From assembly GCA_031277045.1 (NCBI GenBank), contig JAISLX010000053.1, forward strand, positions 1-22,612: a DNA stretch of 22,612 nucleotides, written 5' to 3'. The notes under the pieces are model-generated. The model was not told where the DNA came from. It searched no databases and saw only the letters and a program-made list of their open reading frames with translations. This document shows positions 1 through 8,232 of the stretch, in pieces. Position 1 is the stretch's first letter; each line of letters opens with the position of its first letter. The translations under genes and the position numbers were made by a program. Source of the stretch: Treponema sp. (GTDB lineage Bacteria > Spirochaetota > Spirochaetia > Treponematales > Breznakiellaceae).

Positions 1-1097
1 ACCAGGGCGGAATCGATGCCCCCGGAAAGCCCCAGGTGGGCCCTGACAAAGCCGCATTTTTTCATGTAGTCCCGGATTCCCATCACCAGGCCCTCTTCCA
101 GGATGTCGAGTTCGTAGAGGCTTAATCCTACGTTGTAGGGGTCGTCCCCCCGGTCATCGGGGTGTGAGGGCGCGGCGTTTGGAGGCGCGGCGGCGTTTGT
201 GGGCGCGGTGGGGGCAGATGCGGCAACGAAAACGGCGGCGGCCCCTTTGCTGTCCCAGGTCAGCAGGTCCTCCTCAAAGGCCCGGGCCACGGCGGGGAGG
301 GGGTTCAAAGCGGCGGGACCGGGGACGGCAGCGGCGGAAATGGCAGGACCGGAAATGACGGCTCCGGAAGCCGCCGGATTTAGCGCGCCCTGGCCGGCAG
401 GAAGGGTCACAAAGGAACGGCCGTCAAAGAGAATCTGGTCGTTAGCCCCCACCGCGTTGATATAGACCAGGGGTATCCCGCCCCGGGCGGCAATCCGTTC
501 CGCCAGGGCCCGCCGGACCTTGAGTTTCCCCGCCACATAAGGCGAGGCCGAGGGCACGCAGAGGATGGAAACCCCCGCCTTCAGCAGTTCCCGCACCGGG
601 TCCCGCTCGTAGCTGGTGCCGGGAATGTCGGTTTCCCGCCAGACATCCTCGCAGACGGCAAAGCCTATCCGCTCCCCCCGGAACTCAAAGGCGTCCCATG
701 CCCGGCCGGGCTCGAAATTCCGGGCCTCGTCAAAGACATCGTAGGTGGGAAGCAGCGTCTTAACCTGCTCAAAGGCAATCTTGCCGCCCAGGAGGACCGC
801 GTATTCGTTCACCAGGGACTTGCCCCGGGGGTAGGGGCTGCGATTCACAAAACCCAGGCCCACCGCCAGGTTTTGCGGCAGCTCCCGCTGCAGAACATGG
901 ACCGTCCCGATGTTAAGTTCCACAAAGCGGTCCTGGTCCAACAGGTCCATGGGGGGGTATCCGCAGACCGCCAGCTCCGGGAAAAGGACAAGTTCCGCCC
1001 CCCGCTCCGCCGCCCTCCTGGAAAAGGCCAGTATCTTCTCCCGGTTCCCCGGAAAATCCCCGATGGTTGAATTGATCTGGGCAATAGCGATACGCAT
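1..1097 (-). CDS. nadE: Glutamine-dependent NAD+ synthetase, 3' end beyond window
   Basis: Makes NAD+ from deamido-NAD+, ATP and glutamine-derived ammonia in the cytoplasm. The start ATG at 1095-1097 follows a strong GAGGAGG at about 1101-1107. Residues 1-250 or so form a nitrilase-type glutaminase domain with the expected triad: Glu41 (FPEL), Lys113 (before TLLPTYDVFDE) and Cys149 (AVCEDVW). The synthetase domain begins with LYELDILEEGLVMGIRDYMK and reaches the ATP-pyrophosphatase loop SGGIDSA just before position 1, so about 365 codons are present and the rest lies outside. Between the domains sits an Ala/Pro-rich insert of some 80 residues (about codons 222-305) that looks low in complexity. 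The nitroreductase lies 81 bp upstream on the same strand. The call is secure because both catalytic motifs are visible. Confidence 0.95.
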   Translation of the reverse strand, partial: MRIAIAQINSTIGDFPGNREKILAFSRRAAERGAELVLFPELAVCGYPPMDLLDQDRFVELNIGTVHVLQRELPQNLAVGLGFVNRSPYPRGKSLVNEYAVLLGGKIAFEQVKTLLPTYDVFDEARNFEPGRAWDAFEFRGERIGFAVCEDVWRETDIPGTSYERDPVRELLKAGVSILCVPSASPYVAGKLKVRRALAERIAARGGIPLVYINAVGANDQILFDGRSFVTLPAGQGALNPAASGAVISGPAISAAAVPGPAALNPLPAVARAFEEDLLTWDSKGAAAVFVAASAPTAPTNAAAPPNAAPSHPDDRGDDPYNVGLSLYELDILEEGLVMGIRDYMKKCGFVRAHLGLSGGIDSAL

Positions 1098-1178
1098 CGA
1101 TTCCTCCTCGTGCTCCGTATACAACAGAACACCAGCAACAGTGTTTGAACTTAGCGCGTTTTGGGGACGCGGCAAGCG

Positions 1179-1697
1179 CTACAGGCCGCCGTAAAACACC
1201 ATCTTGTTCAGGGGAATACGGTCCTGGTGCTGTTTGGAAGGAAACGCGTCGGGGGAAGGATAACCGGCGGGAAGAAAAGCCACGGGCGTCAGGTCACCGG
1301 GCAGGTTAAACTGGGTCCGGGCCGCCGCGGGATCAAACCACATAACCCAGGTGGTTCCCAGTCCCAGATCCGCGGCTTGTAACATCATGTGGGTGACGGC
1401 AATGCTGGCGTCCACCCAGCCTGAATGTTTCTGGTCATAATCCCGAATCCAGGCGGCTTTTTTTTCATAGCAGACAAGGAACACCAGGGGGGCATCGAAA
1501 CGGCAGGTAGTACACCGGTCCACCCTGGCAAGCTGGTCCGGCCCGTCAAGGACAAGGACGCGCTGGGGCTGGCGGTTCGCCGCGGTGGGGGCCGCGCGGG
1601 CGGCTTTTAAAATCAGTTCCACTTTTTCCCGTTCCACGGGTGTATCGCAAAAACTCCGTACAGAATACCTGGCCGCGGCCAACTCGGCGAAATTCAT
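1179..1697 (-). CDS. Nitroreductase family FMN oxidoreductase
   Basis: A 172-residue protein of the short nitroreductase type, probably an FMN-dependent NAD(P)H oxidoreductase. It opens with FAELAAARYSVRSF and an AARAAPTAANRQPQ segment, which match the FMN-phosphate-binding N-terminus of the family. A later AADLGLGTTWV segment and an FLPAGYP stretch match the conserved flavin-site and C-terminal blocks. The start ATG is preceded by AGGAGAG. The gene lies between hflX and nadE on the same strand, but the 104-bp gap upstream carries a 34-bp palindrome, which suggests its own regulation. The physiological substrate cannot be told from sequence. Confidence 0.88.
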   Translation of the reverse strand: MNFAELAAARYSVRSFCDTPVEREKVELILKAARAAPTAANRQPQRVLVLDGPDQLARVDRCTTCRFDAPLVFLVCYEKKAAWIRDYDQKHSGWVDASIAVTHMMLQAADLGLGTTWVMWFDPAAARTQFNLPGDLTPVAFLPAGYPSPDAFPSKQHQDRIPLNKMVFYGGL

Positions 1698-1727
1698 ATC
1701 ATACTCTCCTGCCGTATATAATTCCGG

Positions 1728-1744
1728 GGCGGCGCTCAGCCGCC
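1728..1744. other. GC-rich hairpin upstream of the nitroreductase gene
   Basis: GGCGGC at 1728-1733 pairs with GCCGCC at 1739-1744 across a 5-nt loop. It lies in the leader of the nitroreductase gene and downstream of hflX. No T-run follows on either strand, so an intrinsic terminator is not supported. It may be a leader structure. Confidence 0.4.
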
Positions 1745-1756
1745 GGTCTAATTAGT

Positions 1757-1790
1757 GTTTGTCCATAATGTATCTACATTATGGACAAAC
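1757..1790. promoter_or_regulatory. 34-bp palindrome, candidate operator
   Basis: Two perfect 16-bp arms, GTTTGTCCATAATGTA (1757-1772) and its reverse complement (1775-1790), are separated by only TC. It sits between the hflX stop and the nitroreductase start. The AT-rich arms, the lack of a real loop and the absence of a flanking T-run fit a binding site for a dimeric regulator better than a terminator. I could not identify the regulator, and none is encoded next to it. Confidence 0.6.
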
Positions 1791-1801
1791 TTCCTTAGAA
1801 A

Positions 1802-3148
1802 TTATACAAGATAGCGGCGCAGTTGTCCCGCGAGTTTCCCGTCCGTCCAGGCTTCCACCAGGATACCGTCGTTATCCCAATTTTCCGAATACACCCGGGC
1901 GCCCCGGTGGAGCATACCCACCAGATCTCCCCGGTCCGGGGGAAAGCGGAAGCGGATTCGGGCCCCGCTCAAAAGTTCCCGCATTCGTTCCCTGAGTTCT
2001 TCCAGACCCCAGCCCCGCCGGACCGAAATGGGGATGGCGCCGGGGATAGCCGCAGGCGCAATGGGAATATCCGGGGCCGCGGGCGGCGCGGAACCATCCG
2101 GAACGGGGACCCCGGCAGCCGCGTGATCTTCCGGCGTGGAAAGCGTCAGCCTGTCGATTTTGTTGAGTACGGTGATGGCGGGAATTTCGGCGGCTCCCAG
2201 TTCCTCCAGCACTTTGAGGGTGGTTTTGTGGTAGCGTTCCATGTCCGGGTCCGCCGCGTCCACCACGTGAATAAGAAGGTCCGCCAGGGCCGCCTCTTCC
2301 AGCGTGGAACGGAAGGCGTTGACAAGGGTGTGGGGCAGGTTCCTGATAAAGCCCACCGTGTCCACAAGGAGTACGGGAAGCCCCCTGGAAAGCTCAAAGC
2401 GGCGGGAAGCGGCGTCCAGGGTAACGAAAAGTTTATCCTCCGCCACAAGTTCCGCGCCGCTCAGGGCGTTCATAAGGGAGGACTTTCCCGCGTTGGTATA
2501 GCCCACCAGGGCGCAGACGGGAATTCCCTGCCGTTCCCGCTGCCGGCGCTGGACCTGGCGCTGCCGCCGTACCTCCTCCAGTTCCCCTTCCAGACGGCGT
2601 ATCCGCTGCTCAACCTGCCGCCGGTCCAGTTCCAGCCGGGTTTCCCCGGAACCGCGGGTCCCGTAACGGCCGCCCCGCTGGCGGGACAGGTCAATGTACT
2701 TGTGCGTAAGCCGGGGCAGGGAATAGCTTAGTTCGGCCAGGCGCACCTGCAGTTCCGCCTCCCGCGTGGAGGCCCGTTCCGCGAAGATCTTGATGATCAG
2801 TTCCTGCCGGTCCACCACGGGGAGACCGCTCAGGGTTTCCCAGTTCCGCTGCTGGGTAGGACTGGGGTCCCAGTCAAAGACCATACAGTCCGCTTCCAGT
2901 TCCACGGCTTTTTCCGCGATTTCCCGCGCCTTTCCGCTGCCCATGCCGTATGTGGAGGACCATTCCCGGACCTTTAACACCTCGTGGGCGATAATTTCCA
3001 GGCCCAGAGAATGGACCAGCCCTTCAAGCTCCCGCGCAAGGGACGCGGCCTCGTCCCGGGCGCCGTTCTCACCCCGCAAAACAGGCGGAACGCTTACCAG
3101 AAAGGCCCGCGCAGGGCTTTTTCGCGCCTCAACCATCTCGTGTGCCAT
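1802..3148 (-). CDS. hflX: Ribosome-associated GTPase HflX
   Basis: A 448-residue translational GTPase of the Obg-HflX group that binds 50S subunits and rescues or splits stalled ribosomes. The N-terminal HflX domain includes the glycine-rich STYGMGSGK segment (about 64-73) and RGSGETRLELDRR (about 165-177), and a basic, Arg/Gln-rich helical linker follows at 178-207. The G domain shows GYTNAGKS (216-223), the switch segment LFVTLDA, DTVG (263-266) and NKID (329-332). Between NKID and the G5 region (ISVRRG) there is a Pro/Ala-rich insert at about 342-370 that is unusual in length. A GGAGAG lies about 6 bp before the ATG. The gene diverges from the membrane-protein gene starting at 3231. Confidence 0.95.
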   Translation of the reverse strand: MAHEMVEARKSPARAFLVSVPPVLRGENGARDEAASLARELEGLVHSLGLEIIAHEVLKVREWSSTYGMGSGKAREIAEKAVELEADCMVFDWDPSPTQQRNWETLSGLPVVDRQELIIKIFAERASTREAELQVRLAELSYSLPRLTHKYIDLSRQRGGRYGTRGSGETRLELDRRQVEQRIRRLEGELEEVRRQRQVQRRQRERQGIPVCALVGYTNAGKSSLMNALSGAELVAEDKLFVTLDAASRRFELSRGLPVLLVDTVGFIRNLPHTLVNAFRSTLEEAALADLLIHVVDAADPDMERYHKTTLKVLEELGAAEIPAITVLNKIDRLTLSTPEDHAAAGVPVPDGSAPPAAPDIPIAPAAIPGAIPISVRRGWGLEELRERMRELLSGARIRFRFPPDRGDLVGMLHRGARVYSENWDNDGILVEAWTDGKLAGQLRRYLV

Positions 3149-3230
3149 ACCTTACTCTCCAAATCCCATCGCTGGTAAAATAGTCTATCATAGGGTACAC
3201 TCTGTCCAGGAGTTTTCCAATTTTATCAGC

Positions 3231-5216
3231 ATGAATTTTGCCCAAAAAACTATTCTTAGCCTGATTATATCAATAGCATTTTTTGCCGCCTTTAGCCTGA
3301 TAGCTTTCGGCGGCCTGTTTGATTTTGTGGAAACCCGTTTTTACAGTCCGCAGATCGTTACGTCGCTGGACCGCGAAGTTGAAAAATTTGCCCAAACCAT
3401 CGACACCCTGCTTGGCGATCTGCGGAGCCGCTTCGCGGATACCCTGGAAAACGGCGCGGTACAACGCAGCTTTCTTCCCGATCAGGAAACGGAGGATATT
3501 TTTGAGCGTTCAAGACTCTACGGCCTTTTGATGAATTCCCTGCCGGGGCTTAGATCGGTTCGTTTTGTGGACGCCGGCGGCAGCAGAATTCACTTTTCTA
3601 CCCTGCCCGGCGACGTGCTGATTCAAACCGGGTCTTCCCTGTCGTACCGGAGTTACCGCGATTGTCCGGGGGTCCTGCCCTACAGAGACGTTGAGACGGA
3701 GGCGGGGCAGCCGTCCCGGATTATTTTTGACGGTTCCGGGGAACAGTTAATATTTTCCTACCCTTTTTCCGATTCCCTTGACACGTACCGGGGCAGCGCC
3801 CTTTTTAGCTTTTCCGCAAGGGCCGTTGCCGAACATCTAATCCGCCGGGGGCAGATCAAAGCCGGTGAGGATGTCGTGCTTGTCGATTCCCCCGACGGTT
3901 TTCTGCTTGGGCTTCCCGCCACGGAAACAGGGAATCTGAAACGCGAGGCCGCCGCCGCCTGGCGGGAGGACATCCTTACCCTTTTTATTCCGGATTACCC
4001 GGAGGTAGAACCCCTGGCGCTTATATCGGCAAAGTCCGAAACGGGGTTTTTCGTGGGCCGCCTGGTCCAGGAACGTCTTCTGGTCCTGCCGTTCGCCATG
4101 CGGTTCATCCTGCTGGCCTCGTTTTTTCTTACAACGTTCCTGGTGATCCTGCTGATTTTCAATCTAAGGCAGGACAGCATAACGGTGGTTCGGAGCAGGC
4201 TTAAACAGCTTCAAATTTCCCTGATGCGCCAGTATTACGACACCAAAGACGATCTGGACTGGAAACTCTGGAGCCGGGAACTGAAACGGCGGCGGGAGGA
4301 TGTCCGGAACGAGATTAAACGCGGACTGCCCCCGGGCAACGACAAGGGCGTTGACCTCCTTATCGACCGGGCATGGGACAGGTTGACCGCGTTCGCCGGC
4401 CCGCCGGCTGAGTTTGACGAGGAAAAGATACGGGCCCTTGTCATGAAGATACTGAGGGAAACCGCGCTGCTGGAACGGAACACGCCGGAGAACCCTGATC
4501 CCGGCCTCCCCGCGGCCTTTCAGGAAGAACTTGAGGAACTGGCCCCGGCGGAAGACTCTGCCGGGGAACCGGCGGCGGAAGACCCGGCAATAGAAAAAAG
4601 CGGCGCGGAAGACACAGTTCCCCCGGACACAACCCCCGTTACTCCCCGTGTTGTTGAAAACGGCGGCGGAACGGCGGCGGAACAGCCCCCCCCGGAATCC
4701 CCGGAGGATCTGGCCGCCATTATCAGCCAGATAGAATTCGGCTCCACCCCTTTCGCGGATATCGACGTACTGTCAATGCCGGACAACACGGAAGTCTCAA
4801 AGGAGGACGACGGCGTCCTGAAACTGGACCTGTCCTCACCTTTTGACACCTTTACGTTTGATTCTCCCGGTTTTGATGGGGCAGAGCGGGAAACCGGGGC
4901 CCCAAAAAAGCGGCAGACCGGCGCGGCGGAAGAAAACAACGCGGGGGGGCTGGAAGAAATAAGCGGGGAAGGCGGGCTGCCGCTTATCTACCGGCCTTTC
5001 CAGTTCCAGGGAAACAGCAAACCAATCCCGCTGCGGCCCCTGCCGGAACCGGCGGAAGAACTTATCCACGAACGGGACGGCCTTCACCTGATAAACAGCG
5101 ATATTCTGGATCCTACCCTGGAAACCACACGGGAACTGGACCCAAAGTTCCTGCGCCTTGTGGAATCCATCATCGGGCATGAACATTCCCTGTCCCGCGG
5201 GAAACTTACTTCATAA
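3231..5216 (+). CDS. Bitopic membrane protein with extracytoplasmic sensor-like domain
   Basis: A 661-residue protein I do not recognise by name. A first hydrophobic helix spans about residues 7-30 and a second about 285-310, so residues 31-284 should lie outside the cytoplasmic membrane, in the arrangement of Cache-like sensors. The cytoplasmic part starts with a charged, probably helical stretch (about 315-430). It continues with an acidic Glu/Pro/Ala-rich low-complexity region and ends in a more ordered tail. No kinase, methyl-acceptor, GGDEF or HTH motif is visible. The open frame extends upstream to 2766, but that part is antisense to hflX. ATG 3231 begins the membrane helix and is preceded, rather far away (18 bp), by AGGAG at 3208-3212. 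Its last 11 bp overlap the convergent peptidase gene. Confidence 0.75.
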   Translation: MNFAQKTILSLIISIAFFAAFSLIAFGGLFDFVETRFYSPQIVTSLDREVEKFAQTIDTLLGDLRSRFADTLENGAVQRSFLPDQETEDIFERSRLYGLLMNSLPGLRSVRFVDAGGSRIHFSTLPGDVLIQTGSSLSYRSYRDCPGVLPYRDVETEAGQPSRIIFDGSGEQLIFSYPFSDSLDTYRGSALFSFSARAVAEHLIRRGQIKAGEDVVLVDSPDGFLLGLPATETGNLKREAAAAWREDILTLFIPDYPEVEPLALISAKSETGFFVGRLVQERLLVLPFAMRFILLASFFLTTFLVILLIFNLRQDSITVVRSRLKQLQISLMRQYYDTKDDLDWKLWSRELKRRREDVRNEIKRGLPPGNDKGVDLLIDRAWDRLTAFAGPPAEFDEEKIRALVMKILRETALLERNTPENPDPGLPAAFQEELEELAPAEDSAGEPAAEDPAIEKSGAEDTVPPDTTPVTPRVVENGGGTAAEQPPPESPEDLAAIISQIEFGSTPFADIDVLSMPDNTEVSKEDDGVLKLDLSSPFDTFTFDSPGFDGAERETGAPKKRQTGAAEENNAGGLEEISGEGGLPLIYRPFQFQGNSKPIPLRPLPEPAEELIHERDGLHLINSDILDPTLETTRELDPKFLRLVESIIGHEHSLSRGKLTS

Positions 5217-6366
5217 GGACCCGTGGATTTACGGTTGCGCCGTTTTTATAGACCGTAAAATGCAGATGGGGGGCGGTGCTGAGCCCGGTACTGCCCACAT
5301 CCCCCAGCCGCTGGCCGGTACTCACGTACTCGCCGTTTTTTACGCGGATAAGACTCATGTGGCCGTACAGGGTCCGGTACCCCGAATGGTGGCTTACCAC
5401 AACGTAGTTCCCGTAGGTGTCGCTCCAGCCCGCCACGATAACCCGGCCCGACATGGCGGCCCGGATAGGGGCACCGCTTACGGCGCCAATATCTATTCCC
5501 CCGTGGAACTGCCTAATCCCCGTAAAAGGACTGCTGCGGTAACCGTAGAGGGACGTAATAGGTCCCGTTACCGGCCACATAAAGAGGTCCCCGTTGATCT
5601 CCTGCAAGTTTATCCAGTCAAGCCGGGCGCCGGGAATAAACAGAACGCTTCCTTCCCGGATAAAACCGGAAAAAAGCTCGTTTGCCGTTTTGATATCGTC
5701 AGGCGGTATTTTGTACGTTTCCGCCAGACTGTCCAGAGTATCGCCCCGCCGTACCGTATGGAGAATTCCGTCCTGGTTGGGTATCTTGAGAATTTGGCCT
5801 ATCTGTAGGAGCCGGGTATTTTTTATGCCGTTGTATGAGATAAGGGTATCCTGATTCAGGCCGAATTTCCGGGCCAGATTACTTATCACGTCCCCTTCTT
5901 CCACCCGGTAGGATTCCACAAGGAGGACATGCGGTTTGGAAAAAAGCTCCGGCTCAGGAATACCGTCCAGCGCCGGATCGCCGGCCGGCGCTTCCTCCTC
6001 CTCAAAATTTCCGGAATTTCCGCCCTGGGGATACGCCCCGCCGCCAACCCCCGCTTCCACACGGGGCTCGCGGGCGCGGACAGTAAACGGGCCTTGCGCG
6101 GGGAAAAAATAGACAACGGCGGCAAGCAGGGCCAGCCGGACAACAAGACGGAAATTCCGCAGCCGGTCTCCGGTACGGAACCCGCGCCGGAGCGGAAGCT
6201 TCCCCCAAAACATGGTCAGCCGTAAAGCCCGGCACACCGCACGCGGGATTTTGAGCATCCGGCAAAACCCGCCTGTGTTTCCAGGACGCGGCGTTTTGAG
6301 AAAACCTTTTTGTGTTGAACCTTTCGGCTTGGTCAAAGTTTCCGGAACCACTGGCGGCAAAAACAT
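5206..6366 (-). CDS. Membrane-anchored LysM/M23 family peptidase
   Basis: Probably a periplasmic peptidoglycan hydrolase or NlpD/EnvC-like amidase activator. A basic N-terminus of about 72 residues precedes one hydrophobic helix (about 73-90). Two LysM repeats follow, at about 152-196 and 203-246, and then a C-terminal M23 domain (about 263-386). The zinc ligands His288, Asp292 and His369 and the catalytic His336 and His367 are all present (HGGID, YGHMS, HLHF), so the domain should be active, unlike NlpD-type activators. ATG 6366 is only 1 nt from AAAGGAG; the TTG at codon 3 would have better spacing, and Met37 or Met52 are further options. It lies 47 bp downstream of the DUF151 gene and is probably co-transcribed with it. 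Confidence 0.9.
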   Translation of the reverse strand: MFLPPVVPETLTKPKGSTQKGFLKTPRPGNTGGFCRMLKIPRAVCRALRLTMFWGKLPLRRGFRTGDRLRNFRLVVRLALLAAVVYFFPAQGPFTVRAREPRVEAGVGGGAYPQGGNSGNFEEEEAPAGDPALDGIPEPELFSKPHVLLVESYRVEEGDVISNLARKFGLNQDTLISYNGIKNTRLLQIGQILKIPNQDGILHTVRRGDTLDSLAETYKIPPDDIKTANELFSGFIREGSVLFIPGARLDWINLQEINGDLFMWPVTGPITSLYGYRSSPFTGIRQFHGGIDIGAVSGAPIRAAMSGRVIVAGWSDTYGNYVVVSHHSGYRTLYGHMSLIRVKNGEYVSTGQRLGDVGSTGLSTAPHLHFTVYKNGATVNPRVLMK

Positions 6367-6413
6367 GCTCCTTTGCAGAGATACTCATATACTATCGGCA
6401 ATGCGCCCGGTGT

Positions 6414-7160
6414 TTAAGGGGCCTTTCGCCGCTCCTGTTCCAGCTGCCGGTCCAGCAGAATCAAAAGGTCCCGAATCTCCGCCGCCCGCTCGTAAACTTC
6501 ATCCTCTAGCGCCTGCTCCAGTTCCGCCTGAAGCCGGCGCCGCTTTACGGCCAAGGGACTCCCCGCCTCCGCGGGCCGCCGCTCATTGTCCCCGGGGCTT
6601 TTCCGCGCGGACCCATTGCGGGGCTTGACGTGGAACACGCCCTTTTCAACGGCCCCTCGTTCAGCGTCCTTTTCGGCGCCATCATCCGCGGCAAGGCCGC
6701 TCCCGCTAAGAGTGGTTTTGCCCGCCTCATCAACGAACATCTCCGAAGAAATTCCCGCCCAACTCAGCACCTGGGACGCCACATAAATGCCGCACTTTGC
6801 CCGAATCGCCAGAGCTATGGCATCGGAAGGGCGGCTTTCAACAACCAGGAACCGCGATCCCGAATATTCTCCCCCGGAAAAGAGAAGACGGGCATAAAAT
6901 ATGTCTTCTTTAATTTTGTAGATTTCCACGCGGACCAGGCAAAGCCCCAGACGCTGGGACAGTTCCAGCAGAGTATCGTAGACAAAGGGCCGTTTTGCTT
7001 TTATACCCTCCAGACTAAGGAGAATCGCGTGGGATTCGGTTTCTCCGATATAAATAGGCACCACCCTATCCGAATTGAGAGGGCGCAGCAGAACCGCGTC
7101 CCCATGATCAATTTGGGTAATACTCCAAATTTCAGCTTCTAGCATATCATCATCATACAT
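6414..7160 (-). CDS. Bifunctional nuclease (DUF151) protein with C-terminal UVR motif
   Basis: A 248-residue protein. Residues 6-140 match the DUF151/bifunctional nuclease fold, with the characteristic blocks VVPIYIGETESHAI, RPFVYDTL and ESRPSDAIALAIR. A poorly conserved charged linker follows, and the last 40 residues (LQAELEQALEDEVYERAAEI onward) form a UVR helical hairpin like those of UvrB and UvrC. Proteins with this pairing are known in several phyla; the biochemical role is uncertain. The ATG at 7158-7160 comes one base after the stop of the polyprenyl synthase gene (TAATATG) and lacks a clear Shine-Dalgarno, so translational coupling is likely. An upstream in-frame start would overlap the synthase gene and lies outside the conserved domain. 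Confidence 0.85.
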   Translation of the reverse strand: MYDDDMLEAEIWSITQIDHGDAVLLRPLNSDRVVPIYIGETESHAILLSLEGIKAKRPFVYDTLLELSQRLGLCLVRVEIYKIKEDIFYARLLFSGGEYSGSRFLVVESRPSDAIALAIRAKCGIYVASQVLSWAGISSEMFVDEAGKTTLSGSGLAADDGAEKDAERGAVEKGVFHVKPRNGSARKSPGDNERRPAEAGSPLAVKRRRLQAELEQALEDEVYERAAEIRDLLILLDRQLEQERRKAP

Positions 7161-7161
7161 A

Positions 7162-8214
7162 TTAGCTGATAAGACCGATAAGCCCCGCCAAGAGCCGGCG
7201 GCCTTCTTCCTCAAGACGGAAACCGGCGATAGAGGGAAGCGCGAACGTTTCCGCCGCCTCCCGAATCATGGCGTAACCCTGTTCCAGGGACTGTTCCATA
7301 ACCCCCTCCGCTTCCAGAGCGGCGATGAGTTCCTCCACCTCCGGCGCGGAAATTCCCCCCGCGCGGGCGGCGCCAAAACAACGGCTTACCAGAGCCCGGC
7401 GCGGGCCGGGCACGGTTTCGCCGTGCAGATAAAGAAGTACGGGAAGACTCTTTTTCCCCTCCACCACGTCGTCCCCCCGTTTTTTCCCGGGAAGCCCGGT
7501 TCTCAGGTTTTTTACATCGTCCAAAATCTGAAAACCCACCCCCAGCTTTTCCGCCGCGGTTCCCAGTTGTTCCACAGGACCCTGGGCCCCCTGCGCGGGC
7601 AGAGCCGCCAGAACCCCCAAAACCGCCGCAAGCCGGGCCAGGCAGCCGGTTTTAAGACCGCACATAGTATAATAGACGTCCAGAGCGGGCAGCGAATCGA
7701 AATCCCTGTGCCAGCGGATGTCCATAGCCTGCCCCATGTGGAGCCGCCGCATATACGCCCCCCAGATGTCAAAAATCCGCGCCTTCTGTTCCGCAGGCGC
7801 GTCCCGGACACAGGCCAGGGGGAGGAAGTAGAAAAAACTCCCCGAGTTAATGGCCGTGTCGGTTCCGTAGACCAGATGCAGCGCGGGACCGCCCCGGCGC
7901 TGATCGGAATTGTCTTCAATATCGTCGTGGATCAAGCTGGCATTATGACAGAATTCCACCAGCGGCGACAGGGGTAAAGCCGCGTCCCCCCCGCCCAGAG
8001 TTTCGCAGACCAGCGCCATAAGCAGAGGCCGCCAGCGTTTCCCCCCCCGCGAAAGGAGGTCGCGGCAGGGCAGGACAAGACTTTCAAGGAGTTCCGTCTC
8101 AATCCCCAGGCCGGGAAAAATCCGCGCCGCCCAGGCGGAATCAGGACTCGCGGGCAGCCATGCGTTCAACACCGCCTCGATCTTTTCAAGCCTCTGGCCC
8201 AGATCCCTGTTCAT
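7162..8214 (-). CDS. Polyprenyl synthase (isoprenyl diphosphate synthase)
   Basis: A 350-residue trans-isoprenyl diphosphate synthase that condenses isopentenyl diphosphate with an allylic diphosphate, supplying undecaprenyl, quinone or similar lipid precursors. It shows GGKRWRP (57-63), the first Asp-rich motif DDIED (97-101), GQAMDIRW (161-168), LKTG (187-190) and the second Asp-rich motif as DDVKN (232-236), where most relatives have a third Asp. Chain length cannot be assigned from what I see. The start ATG has no Shine-Dalgarno and is 18 bp from the divergent rlmE start. A TGTAAT-like -10 lies about 8 bp before it, so the mRNA may be leaderless or nearly so. It heads a minus-strand set with the DUF151 and M23 genes. 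Confidence 0.9.
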   Translation of the reverse strand: MNRDLGQRLEKIEAVLNAWLPASPDSAWAARIFPGLGIETELLESLVLPCRDLLSRGGKRWRPLLMALVCETLGGGDAALPLSPLVEFCHNASLIHDDIEDNSDQRRGGPALHLVYGTDTAINSGSFFYFLPLACVRDAPAEQKARIFDIWGAYMRRLHMGQAMDIRWHRDFDSLPALDVYYTMCGLKTGCLARLAAVLGVLAALPAQGAQGPVEQLGTAAEKLGVGFQILDDVKNLRTGLPGKKRGDDVVEGKKSLPVLLYLHGETVPGPRRALVSRCFGAARAGGISAPEVEELIAALEAEGVMEQSLEQGYAMIREAAETFALPSIAGFRLEEEGRRLLAGLIGLIS

Positions 8215-8232
8215 AGGGCAAGATTACAACAA

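Noticed and set aside
1823..2731. A 302-codon plus-strand frame inside hflX
   Set aside because: It is antisense to a complete HflX GTPase domain and shows no domain of its own.
2766..3230. Upstream extension of the membrane protein gene by 155 codons
   Set aside because: The extension is antisense to the start of hflX. ATG 3231 directly begins the membrane helix and is the natural start.
6002..6388. A 128-codon minus-strand frame overlapping the start of the M23 gene
   Set aside because: It is out of frame with the peptidase and its translation is featureless. The peptidase frame carries the membrane anchor and LysM domains.
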